Part shown: one piece after another, positions 21,401-33,400 of the stretch
Position numbering within the stretch: the first letter of the stretch is position 1
How the letters are laid out: each line of letters starts with the position of its first letter
Source: Ianthella basta
Lineage: Eukaryota; Porifera; Demospongiae; Verongiida; Ianthellidae
Length of the DNA stretch: 64,000 bases
Assembly (NCBI GenBank): GCA_964019415.1
Contig: OZ025887.1
Coordinates: 2,969,306-3,033,305, forward strand
Direction of reading: 5' to 3'
Notes under the pieces: generated by a model
What the model saw: the letters and a program-made list of their open reading frames with translations, nothing else
What the model was told of the DNA's origin: nothing
The model's database searches: none
Position numbers and translations under genes: made by a program

Positions 21401-24400
21401 CACTCGCCACAAGGGAGGCAGGGGCAGTCGCGGCTGAGGCCGAGCAGCGAAAAAGGCAGAAGTACGCCAACCTTGACGGCAACCACTTCTTTGTCCGTCG
21501 CAGTGGAGACACTTGGGGTGATTGGACCTGAATCTGAGTCGTTCCTTAGAGACTTGGCTCGCAAGGTGATGGAGGCTACTGGTGAGCCGTCATCTCACCA
21601 GTACTTGCTCCAGCGACTTTCAGTAGCCATCCAGCGGGGCAACTCAGCAGCCATCCAAGGAACCGCCCTGGGAAGCCCAACCATGGACTTCCATTGCATG
21701 TGACAGTTTAGCTGCTATGATGATTTCTGCATGCTTATTATCTAGCATCTCCTATTTAATGTTAGAATGTGCATATATTTTGAATATTATTAATAATATT
21801 TAATTGAATTGATTTGATTGATTTTATTTGATTTAATTGTTCAGTATGTTTGTTTAATTAATGTAATGCGTATCTGTGTCTTGGTCTTATAATAGTAACT
21901 ATCATTATTATCATTTATTATTATTCTTTTAACAGTCATTACTTTTATCTTGTAAGAAAAAAAATAGTTTGAATGTAAAAAAAAAAAAACTTCATGTGTA
22001 TCAGCCTACCTTCTGCAGAGGAGATTTTGCCGTTATTGAATGATGATGATGATGATGATGATTATGATGATGATGCAAAGAAACAGAGTGTTATAAACTG
22101 TCCTTCTCCTGTGATTCCTCCTCCATTTGCAGCAAATCTTGGCAAGATATGCATTTTGCCGGTGAAATGCTCTGTTCCAAAACGGACAAATTCCATAACT
22201 CAGTTCTTCACATCGAATACTATAGTGCTTTGACCAGCAAGTGTTGGACATCAAAAGATGCCCATTTCCCAATAGAAATCAGTGAAAAATTGACTAGTAT
22301 GCATAAGATCATGATTTCATAAAACAGGATATTGTGTCACAAAGTTATCCTCAAAAAAGAGAACAGATGCTTATCCACAGTTTGTGAGCAACATGCCCTG
22401 CATTAATAGTATGTACAATCATTTGGCCAATAAAATGTATTTGGGGCCCTCCCTTAGAGATAGCAGTTACAGTTTAATATTAAACAAACATATATAGGCA
22501 CACATGCACACTGCCTTACATAGGTATTAAGGTAAGGTATGTATTAATAATACTTATACATGGATAGTGGTTAAAAACAAAACATATGGTAAAAAAGTAG
22601 CTCATAATTCTGTTATGCTGTAGTAGGAGTCATCTAGCAGCTGAGCCACACACCCGCATGTGTGCAGGCTGCTAGGTCGAGTGGACTGACACGCACAGCT
22701 GATCTGCTTGGTCCATTTGAGGCTGATCGCGCACCCTGGATGCACATGACTGTGGATCTCAGCAGAGAGAAATTTAGCAGGCAGCGGAGACAGGTGATGA
22801 CCTCTTCTCTGCTAGAAGAGAGGCTAGTCTCCCATAGGTGACGCGTGCTGCAGGGCCCATGCCGCCTGTTGCTGAGAAGACTAATGGTATGAAGGATTCG
22901 TGCTCAACTTCCAGTACTCGCTGCTGGTCGCTCCTTCTCTTTTCATTCTCATGTCTTCTGTACACAGCGGTTTGGATAGACTTGCAGTTGCTCGGTGCAT
23001 ATGGGTTAAAAACCCTGACGTTGAAGAATGCACGCTGATGCCTCTCTTCCCAAAAACCTTGTGCACTTACATCAAGCCGTGCACCTCAGTTGCAGACTCT
23101 CTCCAGTCAATGGCTGCAGCACCGGTTCCACTGCCACATCGTGGCAGACTTCGGAAAGGCACTTGTGATGTCTCTGATGTCATTGTGTCTCAGTGCTGGA
23201 AACCCTCCATGTGAGCAGCTGAGAGCATGCTCAACTGTTTGCTGCTTACCACATACACAGTTGGATGGCATGTGTGGAGGCTGCCAGCCATAACGTAGAC
23301 AGAGAGCATCACAGAAAGCAACCTTGTGCAGACTGAAACCCAGTTCCTCCAGGGGCAGTGCAGTGAGCCAGTTCGATGCCCCCTTCACTCTCTGATGCAG
23401 TCCATGACACGTTGCATCTGCACCGGGAGCCTCTCACATAGCCTACTTGCCTCCTCTTCTAGCTCTTGTCTCCGCTGAGCTTTGACCTTGACCTTCAGGG
23501 TGTTTTGCTCCACTGCAACACTCTGTGAATAGCACCTATCCTGCTGCAGTATAACGGCTGTCAGTGGGGTTGTTACCCTTTGGGAGCTGTTGAATTGGTG
23601 TCCAGTTGTCTTGCAGGGATTCTGGATGCCAAGGCCTCCACGTCTTGTTGGAAGTGCAAAGAGCTCTCTCTCTAGGTCAGTGAAGGCAGTTCTGCCCGTG
23701 AGAGCAGGCAGGAATCGGCATCGTATAGCATTCTCTAGTGGCAGAAATAGATCCTTTTGTCACATTCACTTCTACAAAACTCTTGTTTCCCAATGCTGCA
23801 AATAGATGCCTCTGGCCATCAATCATGATTCTAACCTCACTGTTGCCAAAAACAGTCACTGCATGTTCATAGTTCGCTTCCTTCACAATGAGCCAAGACT
23901 TAGTGGCATTTGCTTGGTACCCAAAGTCCGGTCCAATCTCTCCTAGCTTGTCCCACCATTCCTTTACATGGTGTAATTGTCCCCCTGCTGTGGCATCGCC
24001 TGCAAACCAGACTAGCCTCACAGAGGCTGACTCTACTAAATGATGTATAAGGGGTAGCATGGCAATCGCATACATTGCCATTGCAAGAAGGTCCCCCTGA
24101 GTGGTGCCTTCCTGGGAGTAAATAACTTCCCCATCAATACACAGTTGGGGGTCAGTGCGATAGGTGTTATAATGGCTAGAGCAATGGAGGGACACACCTA
24201 TACAATATTTTGCAGGGCAACTTTCTGCTTTAGACAGTTAAAGGCATTGGTAGCATCTACTAGGACAGCTTCTGTGGTAGGGTCTTAGAAGACAAGACTC
24301 ATTGCGTGTACTGCAGCTTCACATTCCCCCTGCTGTCCGGTACACACTTGCAGTGCCCCTGTCACTCGCTGGACATCTGGGCCTATGACAGCTAGAATGG

Positions 24401-27400
24401 CCTTGCCCACAATTCTTCTCAGAACCTCACCAACACCGATTGGTCTTACCCCTGGACATTTGTCCAGTATCACTAGCCTACATGCAGTAAAGGCTGTCAG
24501 ACCAGAGGAATCCACATACGGGCTACTGATGTGCCTTGCTAACATAGCTACTGCCTTACACAATTCCGCCGACTCACCCTGGAAAGACGATAGGAAGCGC
24601 TTCTACCCTGCCGCATCAATGCCATAGAGTCCAACAGCACCGTCTGTCCTCAGGCTCACAGAAAGGATCAAGGGGCCACCTATCTGCTCATAGACGACTG
24701 GATAAGGAGGTTGCATACACATGTCAGCTTTAGCTACTGCAGAAGGCTTGAGGTCCTTTCCTGTGGGGTGTTTATCAAGTAAGATGTCGCACACAGTTCT
24801 TCGTTCTCCACAGGTGCTGTTGACTGGCACTAGATTATCCTGGTTGAGCTTGTCTCCTCTGCCATGTCTGTTGAGAGGGCACATGGCTGGCTTGACCTTT
24901 CCTTGGAACATCAGTCTATCAAAGGTCTGTGCTAGTTGAGTCTTCGATGTACTTTGTGGACCAACTGCAAAATGGTCCTGGATTTAATGTCCTTCATGGA
25001 GGAGGGCATCTAAGTTTCCATCTTCCCATAGTCTCATCCGGTGTTCCAGGCAAAGAATGCGGTCTTTTGATGTCTTATGTGGCTTTTGTAGCAAGAGGAC
25101 GGGCATTATCATGGCACACTTCAGAGCAATTGTTTCCAGGGTAGATCCTTAAGCATAAGCACGAATGAGGTGACTCATTCTGCTACAAACGCCTTACCTA
25201 CTTTTCCAGATGGTACTTTGAACAGATTCCAATGCCAGTGGATGACCTCTGTGTACACAGAGTCAACTGCTCCTGTGAAGGACACACCATCCACCCCAGC
25301 CCACATGAAGTTAGGCTCTTGGACCACTGAGAAGGACAGAAGACTGTACATGTTTCCTCTTTTAGTTGCCATAGCAGCTTCCGAGGTAGATGTTGCTAAG
25401 GCTCTTGTGACCATGAAATCAGAGGCATCTTGGGGTGGATCTGTCTGATCATTAAAGCTCTGAGACTCATTCACTGGGGCTGACTGTTCACTGAGGCATC
25501 GTGGCTCATTTACTGCAGTGACAGGGTGATTTGGTTGCCCGTTTTCGCAATTTCCAAGTTGAATCGGTAAACAATCAATACAGGTCCATCCTGATTTGAA
25601 GCATATGCACGTTCTACAATGCCCGCTGCTGTTGCACCGACAGCATGAAGGCATCGTGCCTACGTTCAGTCACAATCTGAAGAAAAGTCCACTCATGTTG
25701 GGTTGCTTAAAGCATCTCACCACTGATCACCGCTTGCCACCATCTTGCCATCATCGGCTGTCCCATAGAGATTAGAGATAGGCATCTCTCTTAGAGATTC
25801 TAGCTCACACACTCACCCTGTCAATGTGTTTAGTGGCAGGCTTCAGCACTTGTTCTTTCCCTATCAATTCACTCTCAAAGTCTGACTGCGGCATGTCAGT
25901 TGCACCAATATCTTGTCTGTCCTGATCATGTTATCAAGAGCATCTTTTGTGTGCAGGTACATCTGTGCAAAGTTACTTGTTTCTTGTTCTCTCGCATGTG
26001 CCTCCAAACAGACATCCAATGATCTTGTGAGGCTATTGAACAGACATTGAAGAAACAGTGGGCAGAAAACTGCCAGTCATCAACATCATTGTAAAATGGC
26101 ATCTTGCGCGCAACAACGTCTCCGGACAGACCTGGTAACAGTAGTGAGAGATGCTTGCTCCCAGCGGCTTTTAACCTACTAAAGAACACAGTTCTGTAAA
26201 CTTGCAGTAGGTTCGTCTTGGAATTAGTTCAATAGCTAATTTTGTCCGTCAGTTACAGCTGGTGAAGATAAATATAAAGAAGAAGAATATGAAGATGAAA
26301 TTGGATATTTTGTGAGCCATTTTCTCGCTGATGAACTATGTTCGCTTGCCTTTCAGGTCAGTTTAGCATAACAATAGTTTGCATTTAACCCTACAAAGCC
26401 TTGTTTTGGTGGTTTTCGGCAGCTTTGCGATTTTATCCCTATATCAATGTATTGTGAATTTGAAACTCCCTGTACCATCCCTACATAAAGAGTACACTAT
26501 CGTTCTCACTGATAGGGATAACCATTTCTATCAGGCACGCCCCCAAAATAGACATTACAATCATGACATCTGATACAAAACAGCAAGGGAAATATAGTGG
26601 ATTTCCTTCTAGAGATCATATCATTCCAGCATCCCTCAATTTTATGTAAGATGAATACTGAACTCAATACTGAACAGTTGACTCACCTACTTAACTCAGT
26701 AACACCGCACTTATCCAGTGCAGCACCCAACAGACTTTGCATTGCAGTGCAGGATACTTCCAAGCTAGATTCAATTAAGGTGAGTTACAGCACAAGTACA
26801 TCATGAGTTAAACAATGGTGCCCATGAATACAATTCAAGTGCAAGTTCAGAAAGATGAAACAATAGCAGTAAATGTGGATACAGTTTCAGGTACTCCAAT
26901 GAGGCTTCATCTGCATCAAAACTCAAAGAATATAGTTTGGCATAACTGAGTGCAAGCTCTTCAAATGCTTGGAAACTCTGCATAAACTGATGAATTGACA
27001 GAGGTTGAAAGGTAAAATAGTTGCAACTGTATCATAAACATAGGGCAAGTTCAAACTGTACCTGGCTGGTAAGACTTGTGCAAATATTTTGCTTCCCATT
27101 ACTCATTTTAGGGAAGCATGAAGTGCAAGCTGTCAGAAGCTGGGTCAAGGTAACAACATACTTCACGCGAATGGATAAGAAATGTCTTGAAAATTCACAT
27201 TCTTTGTTGGATGCCTGTGCATTTGAACATCATACATAGCATACTGGAGCATATTAGCATTCAAAGTAGATGGAGGGGGTCACTAACCTGTAAATACAGC
27301 TCAGCTTTCTGCAGTAACGAAATGCCTTCACTCAAAGCCTGGTCAAATCCATTGGTACTCTCCAGCATTGTACATTCTGCCTTTGCAATGCAAACCAGTG

Positions 27401-30400
27401 CATTTAACCATGATCGACTACTGTCTGAATCCACCTTCAAAATATGCAATTGCAATTCAAAGCTCGCTGTCATTGTACAATGCTACTTCATGCAGCAAAT
27501 ACCATCTCATGTGGCTTCATGTTCATAACAGACTATATACAGGGCAATATTGGGCAGAAACAAAGTTACACTACAAGCAGGTAGCATGCACTGAAATGTC
27601 CCTCTATTTACAATAGACATTGCTAGCTGACACTCTATGTCTCCCCCTCTCCCTCACTCTCTCTTTCTCTCTCTCTGACTGGGCAAGTAGTTCAAGTTCA
27701 GGGGCACCGGGGTGCACGAGCTTTTTCACTCAAAATACATGTTGACCTGAGTAGGACTTACTAGTATTACAACGAAGCAGCTCTTACTCTTACAGCCCGT
27801 TTACACTATTGGAACAATTTCGTAACCGGTTATGAGAACCGTTCTATGGATCGGTTCTCATTGGTTCAGCCAACGTTTACACTAGATACAGTGAAACAGG
27901 TCTGAGTAGTGAAAATGAAATGCGGAAATGAATGTAGTAGTCTCCAACAGACAATTTCCATTGCGTAGGTGCCGAAGTTTCTGAACAAAAAGTGCAGTTA
28001 TCGGTAATTGCCGCCTGAGCGGCCCTCTCCAATATGCATTTCAATCGAAAGAAGCACTTCTGTGTCACTTCAGACACCAGCCATTGCTTTACCTGCTTAG
28101 AGCACGGTACAGATTGCTACTGAAGAATTGGAACTACTGAAGCTTCTCTGTGCTCTCCAACTACTTGGTTACGCGCGAAACAAGAGGCGGGAACAGCTGC
28201 TTACAAGCGGTATCGTTTTCACTAGCAAACAAAATGGTTCTGGACTGGTTTGGACCACCTACCCAAGGTGGTACCATTCTGCACGGAACGGTTAGTTTTA
28301 GAACCGTTCCATGCCCGTTTACACTACAGTAAGAACTGTTCTGGAACCGTTCCAGAACCGTTCCACTGCATAGTGTAAACAGGGTATTAGGCAGTATCTA
28401 CTAGCTGACTCACAAAAAGAAAGCAGAGTGCTGCACAGGATATTGAAATTAAGGTCAAGTACAGGTTCTGAACAAGACAGAGTTTCTCAACACGGTATCA
28501 CCTATTTACAATCTAAGAAGAAGCTGAAGATTCCCATATGACTATGACAACCTTTGACAAGCTATGACAAGCTTTCTGGTCTGAAGATGCATACCAGCCA
28601 TTTGAGAGACGAGTCAAGGTAAAGTAGGGGTTCCAAACAAGATTCAGAGTAATTGTAATTGTAACAGAAATAATAATTTTCTACAAAAATAATAAGAATG
28701 TAGAGATGGCATAAAATGTAGGTTGTCACTCAGTGGAGCATTAACCATGGTCCCTATATGCAAGAATGTTGCACCTTGCAGTCCTACATCCTTGAACGTA
28801 GGGATGATGGTTAATGCTACACTGTGTAACAGCCTTTACTTGTTTCTGTACTTATTATGCCACCCCTACATCCTTATTAATTTTAGAAATTTCTATTATT
28901 TCTAGTTTCTGTGCTTTCTATGGCACCAAAGTCACCCCTATATTATTTTCACTTTGAGCTATTTGTATGGCTTCATGCTTTTTGCAATGGACTACATACA
29001 TATATTTCGGGCAATTCAAGATGGCGGCACTTGAGGCAACACTTTACAAGGCTCACAATCATCTTTGTTTGCATTTCTCCGTCTATCACTGTTTGACTCA
29101 AAGGGAGAGCTGCTGTTTACATATGCCGTCACTTCCAGAATTGAAAGACAAATGGGTGTCACTTCTACCCAGCAATCTATGCCTAAAGTAACCTGTGCTT
29201 GCTTCCATTGCAACCTTTCTACCATGTAATTTTGCTGTACATGTTTCTTTAGCTATATGCCAAACTAAAGTCGCTTTTCATTCATGCTTATGTGTATGTG
29301 TACATGTAATGTGATTATGCCACTTGGACGTTTGGGGCTAGGCGTGCATGGCAATCTTAACCTCTCTAATAAAAATCTGTACTGACGTCTTGACCACAAT
29401 GCTGTGGCATCTCAGAAGCTATCAGACGGATCCTTTCTCCACTAGGCATCAGAACCACTTTCCATCCAACAAACACACTACAACAGCTCTTGGTACATCC
29501 TAAGGACCCAGTCCCCGAACGAGAAAGATCATGTGTCGCCTACCGTATTCCTTGCGCAAACTGCCCAAGAGCTTACATAGGACAGACAAACCAGTAGAAC
29601 TTTAGGCCAACGAATCAAAGAACATCAAAGGTCAGTACGCAACAGTGACATAGCCACTTCAGCCTTAGCAGAGCACTCTAACTCCACTGGACACCCCATC
29701 CAATGGGATAATGCACATGTCATCGACACCTGTTCCCACACCTCCAGACAGTGCCTCCTAGAGTCCTGGGTGATCCACAAGGAATCCAACCCCCTGAACA
29801 GAGAATCAGGCCCACTTCCCCACAGCTACAACACCCTCATTCATAATTTACACTTCACAACCGCTAATTACAACCACTCAAATCAACAGAAAGGGTTGGT
29901 TCTCTAATACCAGCTTCACAACAGGGTTGAAAACCTTGCCAACGTTTCGACCAGATGCTCTGGTCTTCTTCAGGGTGGAAGAAGACCAGAGCATCTGGTC
30001 GAAACGTCGGCAAGGTTTTCAACCCTGTTGTGAAGCTGGTATTAGAGAACCAACCCTTTCTGATGCCTGAGCCAGCTGAGAAGCCCTCACTTCACTCAAA
30101 TCAATTTTATTCATCATCATCTGTCACATCATCAGCTGACACCCTCACCTATTGAACCACCACACACTCTGTAAGCCATTACCACTAAAGAAGGCAGCAG
30201 TCAGCTGCCGAAACGTTTGGTAAAGAAATCAAATCTTTGGCTAGTGACTTCCAAGAGAACTATCAGTGACGCAACCTAGCTGGACAGGCTTCTTCAATCA
30301 GACACACACACACCGGTAAATGAGAGACCTCCACTCATTTCAGTGTTGTACTATTTGTTGCCTGTTGGGTATAGGGGCTAGGTCTCTGTTCAGTAGGTCA

Positions 30401-33400
30401 ACCAATTGCAGTTGAGTTCCACCAGGCAACCTTTTCTTTTGTTTTGGGTGGCACCACAGCATCTGCTTCTGCACATGGTGGTCTGGCATTTGTTGCATGT
30501 GACCAAACCATTGCAGTCTCTTTCGCCTCAGTTGGTCTTCGGATCCACTGGGGGTTCTCCAGTTTCCCTCAGGATGTCAGAGTTGCGGTGCCTGTGTTAG
30601 AATGTGACCCCGAGAATGTCTTGAAAACAGCTCATCTGAAAGGTTGTCAGCTTCCTAATCTCTTTTTTAGTCACAGGCCATGTCTCAGTGCCATACAGCA
30701 GTACTGACATCACCATGATTCAAAAGACTCTCATCTTGGTTTCTTTGCTCAAGTTGTGGCTTCGGAAGAAGTTTCTCGTCCAGATCTGGTATACTGTTCC
30801 ACTGTTCTATCCTTGAGTCACTTCCTTCTCCACCTTTCCAATTGCTTCCATCTGGCTTCCAAGGTACAAAAAGTATTCCACTTCCTGCAGTGCATGGTTC
30901 TGAAGCATGATTGGTGATGGAGCTGCTTCTTCCTGTTGTTCTCCAGCTGTGAGGATCTTGGTTTTCTTCCCATTGATGTTCGTACCCCATCTCTTGCATA
31001 CATTGTCTAACACATTCAGCATGTGCTGCAGTTCACTCCTTGTTTTTCTGCAGCCAGAGCCAGGTCATCTGCGTACATAATGTCCTGGATGACAGCTGAA
31101 GCCTCAGTCTTGTCCCGATAGGATAGGAACAAGCCACCACTGGTGGTGTATTCCACATGCAGTCCTCCTCCAAGTGTCTCAGCCATGTCCTTGACGACTC
31201 TGTCCATAAAACAGCTGAACAGGAGAGGAGACAAGACACAACCCTGTCTAACCCCAGTCTTGACCTCGAAGACCTGGGAATCACCATCTTCTGTCCTCAC
31301 CTGACACTGTGTACCTGTATAGTGGTCTTGGATGATTTCCACTAAAAACCCTTTTACATGGACTGATTAATCCACATTGAAACCCAGATGAATGTGGGTT
31401 TCCGCATTCACACGGCGATCAAATACTGGATCCGAACAACCTGCTAGCGAGGTGGTTTTAAATCTGCATTATACGGTGAATCCGGGGGTTGATTGCGTTA
31501 ACACACATTAAACTGCTTTTAGCGAAATGTTGCACGACTGAGCCGGAAAATGCACTTAAAGTCGTGATCACTCCAACCAGGAACAATATCTTGAAAGAAT
31601 GCCGCGCTCTTGTGCTTAACCCACATCGACCTGTGCACTCTCGAACCTTGAAAGAGGCGTCGTGCACTCGCTAAACTTGCGCAGACCAGCATTTGCCGCT
31701 GCAACCCCACTACCGCCGTTACCTGTCGTTCTCTAGCTCGCCGCTTCCTCTCTCTCCTTGCGCGCAGCCAAAACAACACCAGGATTAAAAGCAGCTCTTC
31801 GAACGCCATGTTGCCAGCAATAAAAATCGTCCGTGTGAACACAAACCAGATCTAATCCGGATGCGAATCCGGTTCTTTAATCCGGAATAATGGTCCGTGT
31901 GAAAGGGGTATAACTGCTGTGGCACTCCATATGATCTCAAGACAGCCAGCATGGCAGTATGGTTCACTGAGTCGTACGCTATGGATAGGTCAACAAAACA
32001 GAGGTGAACGGGGACCTTGTACTCCACTGCCTTCTCCAGTACCTGCTGTGTCACCCAGATCTGGTCAATAGTCCCCTTTTCGAAAACCACACTAAGTCTC
32101 TGATAGTTGGGGGTCAATCACTGCTTGCAACTTCTCCAGCAAAACTAGAGCAAGTTCCTTTCCAGGTATGCTGAGCAGTGATACTCCTCTGTAGTTTGAC
32201 ACTCCTTTCTGTCCTTCGTGTGAAGGGGTACAAGTGTGAAATCTTTCCACTCCTGCAGCACTCATCCTGCCCTCCACACCTCTTGGATCACCTCCAACAA
32301 CCAGTCAACCATCGTCTCTCTTCCCTTCTTCACTAATTCAGCTACAACTTTGTCACCACCTGCTGCCTTGCCATTCTGTAACTTGTTAACCGCCCTCACC
32401 ACTTCCTCCCTGGATACTTCGGGTGTGCCACTTTGTGAGTGGTCCTCCAATGCCATCAATAACACCTTCCTCTAGGCCATTCTGCACATTCAGCACTTCT
32501 GAAATGCCTCTGCCATTGTTCTAGTTTCTCTTCTGCTTTGTGATGTGGTGTGTTATTTTCATCCAAGATTATGCTGGTTGGTGACACTCTGCTCCGGGTC
32601 TATCTGGAAAAAGGCCCTGGTGAAGCCCTTGCACAAAGGTGGCTCAAGAGATGCACTCTCTAACTACAGGCCTATCTCCCTTCTCCCTGTGACCAGTAAA
32701 GTCCTGGAGTCAGTGATCAGGGACCAGGTGATGTCTCATCTTCTGGACCACAACCTTCTGTCCCCATGGCAGTCAGGATTTCGTCCAGGCCACTCCACAA
32801 CAACCACGCTATTGCATGTTACCAGTGAATGGTACTCTGCTCTTGACCAAGGCTTCATTGTTGGTGCTGTCTTTCTAGATATTGCGAAAGCCTTTGACAC
32901 AGTCAACCATACTTTGCTCCTCTCTCGTCTTGCCGACCTTGGATTTGACCATGCTACCTGTGAGTGGTTCAGTTGCTACCTTAGAGATCGTCACCAGTGC
33001 ACTGCTATTGATGGCAATTTCTCTGACGAAGCTGTAGTCCCATCTGGAGTCCCGCAGGGCTCTGTTCTTGGACCCCTCCTCTTCACACTGTTTGTGAACA
33101 GTCTGCCAAGCTACCTTGAAGGGGTGTCAACAGTCATGTTTGCAGACGACACCACACTGTATGTCATTGGCAAATCTGCAGCTGACATTTCAGCCATGCT
33201 GTCGTATGCCTTAGACTCAGCACACAAATGGCTTCTGGAAAGCGGATTGCGACTGAATGCGGCAAAGACAAAGTGTATGCTCATCCACTCTTCTCATCGG
33301 AGATCCCTGTCACCCCTTGATGTTCAACTCAATGGTACCCACATTCAGCAGGTACAGAACTACAAATACCTTGGTGTGGTAATCAGTGACACTCTCTCAT

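Larger units (their letters stand above)
19070..21990 (+). mobile_element. REL-type non-LTR retrotransposon, damaged
   Basis: The plus-strand element encodes an RT followed by a Cys/His knuckle and a restriction-like endonuclease (REL). That is the layout of early-branching, R2-like LINEs rather than APE-type LINEs. The protein is split over three frames (19070-20365, 20385-21437, and 21190-21703 for the nuclease). An AT-rich 3' part with an A-run at 21977-21990 probably marks the terminus. It lies in the 8.3-kb INTS7 intron between exons L and M, antisense to the gene. Confidence 0.75.
22640..25654 (-). mobile_element. Second REL-type non-LTR element, coral/sponge family, decayed
   Basis: The minus-strand remnants follow one order: Cys-rich N-terminal domain, helical region, RT, Cys/His cluster, PD-(D/E)xK-like nuclease. 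This architecture is frequent in coral and sponge genomes. It is antisense to 19070-21990, so the two 3' ends face each other. All domains are broken by frame changes. Confidence 0.7.
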
